NCBI RefSeq assembly: GCF_024137025.1
Contig: NZ_JAMYJR010000007.1
Span: 124,001-188,000 of the forward strand
Direction: 5' to 3'
DNA: 64,000 nt
Source: Paractinoplanes aksuensis
GTDB taxonomy: Bacteria > Actinomycetota > Actinomycetes > Mycobacteriales > Micromonosporaceae
Position numbers and translations under genes: made by a program. The notes beneath the pieces were generated by a model. The model searched no databases, was not told the origin of the DNA, and saw only the letters and a list, made by a program, of their open reading frames with translations. This document shows, piece after piece, positions 25,840-33,664 of this stretch (positions are counted from its first letter, which is position 1; each line of letters starts with the position of its first letter).

Positions 25840-26004
25840 ATGACCGACACCGACCAGCCGACCGGACGTCACGCCGCCAAGCAGGACGACCTGGGCGCCC
25901 GCTCCACCGTCAACATCAAGAAGTACCTGGAGAAGGACGAAGCCCTCGAGCGCCAGGCCGCCACCGGCCGCCACGCCGCCCCCGAGGAGAAGCCCGAGAA
26001 CTGA
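25840..26004 (+). CDS. small acidic/basic conserved-type protein of 54 residues
   Basis: Small soluble protein starting MTDTDQPTGRHAAKQDDLG. It contains NIKKYLEKDEALERQ, probably helical, and repeats the tetrad TGRHAA near both ends (TGRHAAKQ and TGRHAAPE). No function known. Codon use is normal for the window. A TACAGT element eight bases before the ATG suggests a leaderless transcript; there is no ribosome-binding site. It is convergent with cobN and shares a hairpin terminator with it. Confidence 0.65.
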   Translation: MTDTDQPTGRHAAKQDDLGARSTVNIKKYLEKDEALERQAATGRHAAPEEKPEN

Positions 26005-26015
26005 GGCTGACGCAC

Positions 26016-26054
26016 GCTGACCGGGCCCTCGCGCGACGCGGGCGGCCCGTCAGC
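26016..26054. terminator. shared hairpin between the small protein gene and cobN
   Basis: GCTGACCGGGCC pairs with GGCCCGTCAGC (one bulge) around a GC-rich loop. It lies between the convergent stops at 26004 and 26058 with no strong U-tract. Probably a bidirectional terminator. Confidence 0.6.
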
Positions 26055-26057
26055 AGG

Positions 26058-29000
26058 CTAGTTGTCCTCGAGGTCGCCCTCGGTGTCGAGGTAGAGCTGC
26101 TGCAGGGCGCTCAGCGTCTCGGGGTCGGGCGACTCCCACAGCTTGCGTTCGGCCGCTTCGAGCAGGCGTTCGCTGATGCTGTGCAGGGCCCATGGGTTGG
26201 ACTGCTGGAAGAACTTCTGGTTCTCCGGGTCTAGGGCGTACGTAGTCGCCAGCTGCTCGTACATGTAGTCGGTGACCACGCCTGCTGTGGCGTCGAAGCC
26301 GAACAGGTAGTCCACAGTGGCGGCCAGTTCGAAGGCGCCCTTGTAGCCGTGGCGGCGCATCGCGGCGATCCAGCGCGGGTTGACCACGCGGGCGCGGAAG
26401 ATGCGGGCGGTCTCCTCGGTCAGGCTGCGGGTGCGGGTGGCGTCGGGGTTGGTCGAGTCGCCCACGTAGGCGGCGGGGGCCTTACCGGTCAGCGCGCGCA
26501 CCGTGGCGATCATGCCGCCGTGGTACTGGAAGTAGTCGTCGGAGTCGGCGATGTCGTGCTCGCGGGTGTCGATGTTCTTGGCCGCGATGTCGATGCGCCG
26601 GTAGGCGTTCTCCATGTCCGGGCGGGCCGGCACTCCGTCGAGGTCACGGCCGTACGCGAAACCGCCCCAGACCGCGTAGACCTCGGCGATGTCGGCGTCG
26701 CCGCGCCAGTTGCGGCTCTCGATCAAAGGCAGGATTCCCGCACCGTACGCCCCGGGCCGCGACCCGAAGATGCGGGTGGTGGCCCGGCGCCAGTCGCCGT
26801 GGTCGTCGCGGTCGGCCAGCGCGTGCTGGCGGACGAAGTTGTCGGGCTCGTCGAGCTCGGCGATCATCTGGAAGGCGTCGTCCATCATGGCCACCACGTG
26901 CGGGAACGCGTCACGGAAAAAGCCCGAGATGCGCACGGTGACGTCGATCCGGGGACGGCCGAGCTCGTCGCGCGTGATCGGTTCCAGGCCGGTGACCCGG
27001 CGGGAGGCCGGGTCCCAGATCGGGCGTACGCCGATCAGGGCCAGAATTTCGGCGATGTCGTCGCCGGCCGTGCGCATGGCGCTGGTCCCCCAGGCCGACA
27101 GCCCGACCGAGCGGGGCCAGTCGCCGTAGTCCTCGCGGTAACGCTTGAGCAGCGACTCGGCCATGGCCTGGCCGGTCTCCCAGGCCAGCGCGCTCGGGAT
27201 CGCCTTGGGGTCGACCGAGTAGAAGTTGCGGCCGGTCGGCAGCACGTTGATCAGGCCGCGCAGGGGCGAGCCGCTCGGGCCGGCCGGCACGTACCCGCCG
27301 TCCAGCGCGTGCAGCAGGTTGCCGAGCTCGTCGGTGGTGCGCTCGAGCCGGGGCACGACCTCGGTGGCCGCGAACGCGAGCACCCGCCGCACGTTCTCGT
27401 CGTCCGTGAGGCCGGCGGGCACCTCGACCGGCCAGCCCGCCTCTTCCATCGCGGTGACCAGCTCACGGGCCAGCGCCTCGACGCGGTCGGTCTCGGCGGT
27501 CGACGCGTCCTCGGCCAGGCCGAGCGCCTCGCGCAGGCCGGGCAGCGCCGCGACCTTACCGGCCCACATCTGCCGGGCCCGCAGCATCGAGAGCACGAGG
27601 TTGATCCGCGCCTCGCCCTGCGGGGCCGCGCCCAGGATGTGCAGGCCGTCGCGGATCTGGACGTCCTTGACCTCGCACAGCCACCCGTCGACGTGCAGGA
27701 TGAACTCGTCGAACTCCTCGTCGTCGGGCCGGTCCGACTGGCCCAGGTCGTGGTCCATCCGCGCGGCCTGGATCAACGTCCAGATCTGGGCCCGGATGGC
27801 CGGCAGCTTGGCCGGGTCGAGCGCGGCGATGTTGGCGTGCTCGTCGAGCAGCTGCTCGAGGCGGGCGATGTCGCCGTACGACTCGGCCCGGGCCATCGGC
27901 GGGATCAGGTGGTCGACCAGCGTGGCGTGGGCCCGGCGCTTGGCCTGAGTGCCCTCGCCCGGGTCGTTGACCAGGAACGGATAGATCAGCGGCAGGTCAC
28001 CGAGCGCGGCGTCGGTGCCGTCCGAGGCCGACATGCCCACGTTCTTGCCGGGCAGCCACTCCAGGTTGCCGTGCTTGCCGACGTGCACCACCGCGTGCGC
28101 GCCGAACTCCTCGGCCACCCAGCGGTACGCGGCCAGGTAGTGGTGCGAGGGCGGCAGGTCGGGGTCGTGATAGATCGCCACCGGGTTGGCGCCGAACCCG
28201 CGCGGCGGCTGCACCATGACGACCACGTTCTCGTCGCGCAGGGCGGCCAGCACGATGTCGCCGTCGTCGACGTAGAGCTCGCCCGGCGCCTGCCCCCAGT
28301 GCGTGGTCATCGACTCGCGCAGGTCGTCGGGCAGGGTGGCGAACCAGGCGCCGTAGCGCTCGCCGCTGATCCGCACCTTGTTCTCGGCCAGCTGGTCCTC
28401 GGTGAGCCAGTCCGGGTCCTGGCCGCCCGCGGCGATCAGGGCATGGATGAGCCCGTCGCCGTCGTACTCGTCGAACGAGCCGATCCGGTAGCCGCGCTCC
28501 CGCATGGCCGCCAGCAGCGCCACCGTCGAGGCCGGCGTGTCCAGCCCGACGGCGTTGCCGATGCGCGAGTGCTTGGTCGGATAGGCCGAGAGCATCAGCA
28601 CGATGCGCCGCTCGGCCGGCGGGATGTGCCGCAGCCGTGCGTGGGACACCGCGATGCCGGCCACGCGGGCCGCCCGCTCGTCGTCGGCCACGTAGACCGA
28701 CAGCCCGTCGGGGTCGATCTCTTTGAACGAGAACGGCACGGTGATGATCCGGCCGTCGAACTCGGGGATGGCGACCTGGGTCGCCGCGTCGAGCGGGGAC
28801 AGGCCGTCGTCGCTGGCCTCCCACTGGGCCCGGCTGCTGGTCAGGCACAGGCCCTGCAGGATCGGCACGTCCAGCCCGGCCAGCACGCCGACGTCCCAGG
28901 CCTCGTCGTCGCCACCCGCGCCGACGGTCGCGGGCTTGGTGCCACCGGCGGCGAGCACCGTCACCACCAGGGCATCCGCTGTGCGCAGCTCGGCCAGAAG

Positions 29001-29585
29001 ATCTTCCGGCGCCGTACGCAGGGAGGAGGTGAACAACGGCAACGGGCGCCCGCCCTTGGCCTCGATCGCGCGGCACAACGCCTCGACGAAAGCCGTGTTG
29101 CCGGCCATGTGGTGGGCGCGGTAATAGAGCACGGCGACCGTCGGCCCGGTCGCGGTCGTCTCGCGCGGCAGCGGCCCCCAGTCGGGCGCGGCCTGCGGCG
29201 GGGCGAAACCGTGACCGGTCAGCAGCACGGTGTCGGAGAGGAAGGCGTAGGCCGAGGCCAGGTTGTCGGGACCGCCCTGGGCCAGGTAGATGTGCGTCTC
29301 GGCGGCCACCCCGGCCGCGACCGACGACAGCTTCATCAGGTCGGCGTCCGGCGCCTGCTCGCCGCCCAGCACGACCACCGGGATCTCGCCCCCGAGCAGC
29401 TCGTCGAGCCCCTCTTCCCAGGCCCGGCGCCCGCCCAGGATGCGCACCACGACCAGCTCGACCCCGTCGAGCAGCGCCGGCAGGTCGTCGACCCCGGTGC
29501 GGGCCGGGTTGGCCAGGCGCCACGGCGAACCGCTGGCCCGGGCGCTGAGCAGGTCGGTGTCGGACGTCGACAGCAGCAGGAACAC
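26058..29585 (-). CDS. cobN: cobaltochelatase large subunit CobN
   Basis: About 1175 residues, the usual CobN size. It inserts cobalt into hydrogenobyrinic acid a,c-diamide together with CobS and CobT, using ATP. Typical blocks are AVLYYRAHHMAGNTAFVEALCRAIEAKGG, VLMLSAYPTKHSRIGNAVGLDTPAS, AHAVVHVGKHGNLEWLPGKNVGMS, GRNFYSVDPKAIPSALAWETGQ, PRSVGLSAWGTSAMRTAGDDIAE and the C-terminal RHGYKGAFELAATVDYLFGFDATAGVV. The GTG at 29585 has GGGGAG six bases upstream; open frame further upstream is riboswitch RNA. cobS and cobT are not in the window. Expression is expected to fall when cobalamin is plentiful. Confidence 0.96.
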   Translation of the reverse strand: MFLLLSTSDTDLLSARASGSPWRLANPARTGVDDLPALLDGVELVVVRILGGRRAWEEGLDELLGGEIPVVVLGGEQAPDADLMKLSSVAAGVAAETHIYLAQGGPDNLASAYAFLSDTVLLTGHGFAPPQAAPDWGPLPRETTATGPTVAVLYYRAHHMAGNTAFVEALCRAIEAKGGRPLPLFTSSLRTAPEDLLAELRTADALVVTVLAAGGTKPATVGAGGDDEAWDVGVLAGLDVPILQGLCLTSSRAQWEASDDGLSPLDAATQVAIPEFDGRIITVPFSFKEIDPDGLSVYVADDERAARVAGIAVSHARLRHIPPAERRIVLMLSAYPTKHSRIGNAVGLDTPASTVALLAAMRERGYRIGSFDEYDGDGLIHALIAAGGQDPDWLTEDQLAENKVRISGERYGAWFATLPDDLRESMTTHWGQAPGELYVDDGDIVLAALRDENVVVMVQPPRGFGANPVAIYHDPDLPPSHHYLAAYRWVAEEFGAHAVVHVGKHGNLEWLPGKNVGMSASDGTDAALGDLPLIYPFLVNDPGEGTQAKRRAHATLVDHLIPPMARAESYGDIARLEQLLDEHANIAALDPAKLPAIRAQIWTLIQAARMDHDLGQSDRPDDEEFDEFILHVDGWLCEVKDVQIRDGLHILGAAPQGEARINLVLSMLRARQMWAGKVAALPGLREALGLAEDASTAETDRVEALARELVTAMEEAGWPVEVPAGLTDDENVRRVLAFAATEVVPRLERTTDELGNLLHALDGGYVPAGPSGSPLRGLINVLPTGRNFYSVDPKAIPSALAWETGQAMAESLLKRYREDYGDWPRSVGLSAWGTSAMRTAGDDIAEILALIGVRPIWDPASRRVTGLEPITRDELGRPRIDVTVRISGFFRDAFPHVVAMMDDAFQMIAELDEPDNFVRQHALADRDDHGDWRRATTRIFGSRPGAYGAGILPLIESRNWRGDADIAEVYAVWGGFAYGRDLDGVPARPDMENAYRRIDIAAKNIDTREHDIADSDDYFQYHGGMIATVRALTGKAPAAYVGDSTNPDATRTRSLTEETARIFRARVVNPRWIAAMRRHGYKGAFELAATVDYLFGFDATAGVVTDYMYEQLATTYALDPENQKFFQQSNPWALHSISERLLEAAERKLWESPDPETLSALQQLYLDTEGDLEDN

Positions 29586-29632
29586 GCCAAGCTCCCCTCG
29601 GGGTCCGCGCCCCGGGTAGTAGAGATCACGGC

Positions 29633-29747
29633 GACCGGAGTTCCTGGCTCCCCGGCCGGCAGGCCGGGTGACAGTGGCGGGACCGCGCCGGATTCGCACC
29701 GGCTTCCTCCGCGGCGTCGCCGCTTGTGACCTCCCACCCTTCCGGTC
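29633..29747 (-). ncRNA. cobalamin riboswitch upstream of cobN
   Basis: Minus-strand RNA element closed by GACCGG / CCGGTC. It contains GGAAGCCGGTGCGAATCCGG, GGTCCCGCCACTGT (the B12-box core) and GGAGCCAGGAACTC, the conserved order of the cobalamin aptamer. Downstream, a GGGG-CGCGGA-CCCC stem (29613-29600) abuts the cobN ribosome-binding site GGGGAG, whose GGGG could compete for the same CCCC. That suggests control of translation initiation, which is inference. Confidence 0.93.
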
Positions 29748-29872
29748 CCCCGCCGCCGCCGTCAAGGAGGGCACCCGGGTGTGACGATGCCGACCTCCCC
29801 GACCGCTGCCGAGTTTCGGAGCGCGGTGTGATCATCCCGACCCGAGGATGCGGTTCTGTCGGTGGGCGAACG

Positions 29873-29878
29873 TAGTAT
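29873..29878 (+). promoter_or_regulatory. TAGTAT -10 element for leaderless cobG
   Basis: TAGTAT followed by exactly seven bases and GTG (29886). There is no ribosome-binding site before that GTG. It fits the actinobacterial leaderless pattern and moves the cobG start 24 bases inside the longest frame. Confidence 0.55.
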
Positions 29879-29885
29879 CCGGGCC

Positions 29886-31223
29886 GTGCCTGCCCGTGAC
29901 TCCGACGTCGATGCCTGTCCCGGCGCGCTGCGTCTGCATGCCGCCGCCGACGGGCCGCTGGCGCGCGTCCGGCTCCCCGGCGGGCTACTGACAGGTGAGC
30001 GGCTGGCCGTCCTGCTCGAACTCGCTGAGGCCTACGGCGATGGCCATCTGGAGTTGACCTCTCGCGGGAACGTGCAGCTCAGAGGCCTGCGTTCCGCAGA
30101 CCCCGCGGTGCTCGCGGCCCGGCTGTCGGCCGCCGGCCTGCTGCCCTCCGAAAGCCACGAGACCGTACGCAACGTCGTTGCCCCGCCGATGGCCGACCTC
30201 GCACTCCGCACCCTCGTGGAGGATCTCGACCGCGCCCTCTGCGCCGACCCGGCCCTGGCCGCGCTGCCCGGCCGTTTCCTGTTCGCCCTGGGCGAGGTGC
30301 CCCTGGCCGCCGACGTGGCCGCCGTCCCCTCCAGCGACAAGTTCACGATCCTGTTCGCCGGTCACGACCACGGCGTGCGCGTGCCCGCCAGCGAGGTCGT
30401 CCCCGCCCTGCTGGCCGCCGCCCACGCCTTCCTCGCCGAACGCGCCGCCGCCCCGGTCGGCGCCCCCGCCTGGCGCCTGCACGAACTCCCCGACGGCCCG
30501 GCCCGAGTGGCCCACCGCACCGCCACCACCCTCGCTACGCCCACCGCGCAAGACACGCCCGACGACGCCCCCGGCACACCCATCGCAGGCGCTGGCACAC
30601 CCGCCACCACGCGTGGCACATCCGCTACCGCGGTTGGCGCCTCTGCCACCGCGGCTGGCACGGCTTCCGCTGCCCTGAGTGCTTCGGCGGAAGCGGGTCG
30701 AGAACCTGGCGGCGCCGAGCCCGCATCCGCGGCGTCGCTGGTCGGCGTGCTTCCGCAGGACGACGGGCTGGTCGCGGTCGGGGCGCTGGTGCCGTTGGGG
30801 CGGCTCGGCGGGGAGGCGTTGCGGCTGCTCAGCACGGCTCGGCGGCTGGTCGTCACGACCGCGCGCGGTGTGATCGTGCCCGACCTGACGCCCGAGGCCG
30901 CGCGCCGCTGGATGCGGGCGCTGGCCGAGGCCGGGCTGGCGGTCGAGGACACCTCGCGCTGGGTCGGGGTGACCGCGTGCGCGGGCCGGCCGGGCTGCGC
31001 CAAATCCCTGGCCGACGTGCGGGCCGACGCCGATAGCACGAGCACCTACGCGGACGGCCTGCCCGTCCACTGGATCGGCTGCGCCCGCGGGTGCGGCAGC
31101 CCGTCCGGCCCGCACGTGCGGGTCGAGGCCACCCCCGCCGGTTACGCCGTGACCCGGCAGCCGGACGGGGAGACGTACACCGGCGACCCGGCCACCGCGG
31201 TCGCCGCCGCTAGGAGGAACTGA
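29886..31223 (+). CDS. cobG: precorrin-3B synthase CobG (siroheme/4Fe-4S-type)
   Basis: About 445 residues of the nitrite/sulfite reductase family. CobG oxidises precorrin-3A to precorrin-3B with O2 in the aerobic pathway. Ferredoxin-like repeats are seen at GRLxxLL-type AVLLELAEAYGDGHLELTSRGNVQLRGL and in the second half. The cluster ligands are TACAGRPGCAKS and IGCARGCGSP. An Ala/Thr/Ser-rich low-complexity insertion (roughly residues 218-280) separates the halves and looks like a linker. GTG at 29886 is preferred (leaderless promoter); GTG at 29862 is the alternative. The stop overlaps the cobH start (TGATG). Confidence 0.9.
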   Translation: MPARDSDVDACPGALRLHAAADGPLARVRLPGGLLTGERLAVLLELAEAYGDGHLELTSRGNVQLRGLRSADPAVLAARLSAAGLLPSESHETVRNVVAPPMADLALRTLVEDLDRALCADPALAALPGRFLFALGEVPLAADVAAVPSSDKFTILFAGHDHGVRVPASEVVPALLAAAHAFLAERAAAPVGAPAWRLHELPDGPARVAHRTATTLATPTAQDTPDDAPGTPIAGAGTPATTRGTSATAVGASATAAGTASAALSASAEAGREPGGAEPASAASLVGVLPQDDGLVAVGALVPLGRLGGEALRLLSTARRLVVTTARGVIVPDLTPEAARRWMRALAEAGLAVEDTSRWVGVTACAGRPGCAKSLADVRADADSTSTYADGLPVHWIGCARGCGSPSGPHVRVEATPAGYAVTRQPDGETYTGDPATAVAAARRN

Positions 31224-31840
31224 TGGAGTACGAGAAGGACGGCGCCGAGATCTACCGGCGTTCCTTCGCCACGATCCGGGCCGAGGCCGATCTGACCGGC
31301 CTTCCCGCCGACGTGGCCCGGGTCGTCGTCCGGATGATCCACGCCTGCGGCATGGTCGACCTGGTTCAGGACGTGGCCTTCAGCCCTCACGTGGCCACTG
31401 TCGCCCGCAAGGCGCTGCTGGCCGGCGCCCCGGTGCTGTGCGACGCCGAGATGGTCGCCTCCGGCATCACCCGCAAGCGCCTGCCCGCCGCGAACGAGGT
31501 CATCTGCACGCTCCGTGCCCCGTCCGTGCCGGCCCTGGCCGCCCAGCTCGGCACGACCCGCAGCGCGGCCGCCCTCGACCTCTGGCTCGACCACCTGGAG
31601 GGCTCGGTGGTGGCCATCGGCAACGCCCCGACCGCGCTGTTCCGCCTGCTCGAGATGATCGCCGCCGGCGCCCCCCGCCCGGCCGCGATCCTGGGCATCC
31701 CGGTCGGCTTCATCGGTGCCGCCGAGTCCAAGGAGGCTCTGGCCGCCACCGACTTGGAACACCTGATCGTCCGCGGCCGCCGAGGCGGCAGCGCCATCAC
31801 CGCCGCCGCCGTCAACGCCCTAGCCTCAGAGGCGGAGTGA
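31223..31840 (+). CDS. cobH: precorrin-8X methylmutase CobH
   Basis: 205 residues, the normal size. It moves the C-11 methyl group to C-12 to give hydrogenobyrinate. DGAEIYRRSFATIRAEADL at the start and VVRMIHACGMVDLVQDV with the catalytic His are diagnostic. GNAPTALFRLLEMI and GIPVGFIGAAESKEAL are the other conserved blocks. A strong TAGGAGGA precedes the ATG, which overlaps the cobG stop. cobIJ follows one base later. Confidence 0.95.
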   Translation: MEYEKDGAEIYRRSFATIRAEADLTGLPADVARVVVRMIHACGMVDLVQDVAFSPHVATVARKALLAGAPVLCDAEMVASGITRKRLPAANEVICTLRAPSVPALAAQLGTTRSAAALDLWLDHLEGSVVAIGNAPTALFRLLEMIAAGAPRPAAILGIPVGFIGAAESKEALAATDLEHLIVRGRRGGSAITAAAVNALASEAE

Positions 31841-31841
31841 A

Positions 31842-33500
31842 GTGACCACCAGCGCCAACCCCGGCTCTTCCGGAACGCAAGGCGGCCCCGCCGCGCCGTC
31901 AAGCACTGCAACCTCAGCCTCGGCGACGAGCGGCCAAGACACGGTGGGCCGCCTCTATGGCGTCGGCGTCGGGCCGGGCGATCCCGAGCTGATCACGGTG
32001 AAGGCGGCCCGGCTCATCGAGAGCGCCGACGTGGTGGCCTATCACGCGGCCCGCCACGGGCGGAGCAACGCGCGGGCGATCGCGGCCGGCCTGCTGCGCG
32101 ACGGGCAGGTCGAGGAGCCGCTGATCTACCCGGTGACCACCGAGACGACCGACCACCCGGGCGGCTACCAGGGCGCGATCGACGAGTTCTACGCCGAGGC
32201 GGCCGACCGGCTGGCCGCCCACCTCGACGCCGGGCGCGACGTGGTCGTGCTCGCCGAGGGCGACCCGTTCTTCTACGGGTCTTACATGCACATGCACAAG
32301 CGCCTCGCCCACCGCTACCAGACCGAGGTCGTCCCCGGCGTCACCTCGGTCAGCGCCGCCTCGGCCGTGCTCGGGCGCCCGCTCATGGAACGCGACGAGG
32401 TGCTGACCGTTCTGCCGGGCACCCTGCCCCCGGCCGAACTGGCCGCTCGCCTGACCGGCACCGATTCCGCTGCCGTGATGAAACTAGGACGCACCTTCGA
32501 CGGCGTACGCGAGGCCCTCACCCAGGCCGGCCGCCTCGAAGACGCCTGGTACGTCGAGCGCGCGACCACCGACCACGAGCGCAGCGCCCCGCTGGCCGAA
32601 GTCGACGCCGATTCCGTGCCGTATTTCTCGCTCGCCCTGCTCCCCAGCCCAGCCGCCACGGCATTTGTGGAAGGGGATGGGAAAGGCGCCGGCCGATCCG
32701 AGGAGGCAGGCCGGCCCGCCGCTGGGAGCGAGAGCCGGCCCGGCGCTCCGGGTGGGAGCGTGACTGTCGTCGGGCTGGGGCCGGGTGATCCGCTGTGGTT
32801 GACGCCGGAGGCTCGGGGTGCGCTGGCCGAGGCGGATGATCTGGTGGGTTATCTGCCGTATCTGGAGCGGGTGGCAACCGGGGCGCACCAGCGCAAGCAC
32901 CCGTCCGACAACCGGGTCGAGGCCGAGCGGGCCGCGTTCGCGCTCGACCTGGCCAAGCGGGGGCGCCGCGTGGCCGTCGTGTCGTCGGGGGACCCCGGCG
33001 TGTTCGCGATGGCGGCGGCCGTACTCGAAGTCAGTGAGGACCCGCAGTGGAAGGACGTGCCCGTGCGGGTCGTCCCGGGTCTCACCGCCGCCCAGGCCGT
33101 GGCCGGCCGGGCCGGGGCGCCGCTCGGGCACGATTTCTGTGTGGTCTCGCTGTCCGATCGGCTCAAGCCGTGGCCGGTCATCGCCCGCCGGCTCGGCGCG
33201 GCGGCCGCGGCCGACCTGGTCATCGCGATCTACAACCCGGCCTCCAAGACCCGCCGGGAGCAGCTCGTCAACGCCCGTGACCTGCTGCTCGAGCACCGTG
33301 ACGCCACCACGCCGGTGATCGTCGGGCGCGATGTCGGCGGGCCGCAGGAGGACGTCCGGGTCACCACGCTGGGTGAGCTCGACCCGGCCACGGTCGACAT
33401 GCGCTGCCTGCTGATCATCGGCTCGTCCCAGACCCGGGCCGTGGCGCGCAGCGACGGCAGCACCTTCGTCTACACCCCCCGCAGCTACCCGGCCGAGTAG
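31842..33500 (+). CDS. cobIJ: fused precorrin-2 C20- / precorrin-3B C17-methyltransferase CobIJ
   Basis: 552 residues: two SAM-dependent tetrapyrrole methylases in one chain, an arrangement common in actinomycetes. After a Ser/Thr/Ala-rich head of about 35 residues, CobI shows LYGVGVGPGDPELITVKAARLI, VVLAEGDPFFYGSYMHMHKRL and EVVPGVTSVSAASAVLGRPL. A Gly/Ser-rich linker (about 275-305) leads to CobJ: VTVVGLGPGDPLWLTPEARGAL, HPSDNRVEAERAAFALDLAKRGRRVAVVSSGDPGVFAMA and ADLVIAIYNPASKTRREQL. The GTG at 31842 has GGAG upstream. Two consecutive aerobic steps on either side of CobG are thus in one operon. Confidence 0.95.
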   Translation: MTTSANPGSSGTQGGPAAPSSTATSASATSGQDTVGRLYGVGVGPGDPELITVKAARLIESADVVAYHAARHGRSNARAIAAGLLRDGQVEEPLIYPVTTETTDHPGGYQGAIDEFYAEAADRLAAHLDAGRDVVVLAEGDPFFYGSYMHMHKRLAHRYQTEVVPGVTSVSAASAVLGRPLMERDEVLTVLPGTLPPAELAARLTGTDSAAVMKLGRTFDGVREALTQAGRLEDAWYVERATTDHERSAPLAEVDADSVPYFSLALLPSPAATAFVEGDGKGAGRSEEAGRPAAGSESRPGAPGGSVTVVGLGPGDPLWLTPEARGALAEADDLVGYLPYLERVATGAHQRKHPSDNRVEAERAAFALDLAKRGRRVAVVSSGDPGVFAMAAAVLEVSEDPQWKDVPVRVVPGLTAAQAVAGRAGAPLGHDFCVVSLSDRLKPWPVIARRLGAAAAADLVIAIYNPASKTRREQLVNARDLLLEHRDATTPVIVGRDVGGPQEDVRVTTLGELDPATVDMRCLLIIGSSQTRAVARSDGSTFVYTPRSYPAE

Positions 33501-33664
33501 CCCGCAGCACACCCGAACCGGCGCCGATCGAGGCGTTCGGTCAGCGCACCCTGCCCGCTCCCCACGGCAACGGCACTGCAATCCACGAATCCGACAGCGG
33601 CGAACTGTCCGACCGATGAAAGGGGCGCCACCGAAAAGACTCCTACCGAAGGGCACGACCCACT

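Noticed and set aside
26349-29729. 1126-residue plus-strand frame opposite cobN
   Set aside because: Antisense shadow of a certain CobN gene; composition is Gly/Arg/His-rich with no domain.
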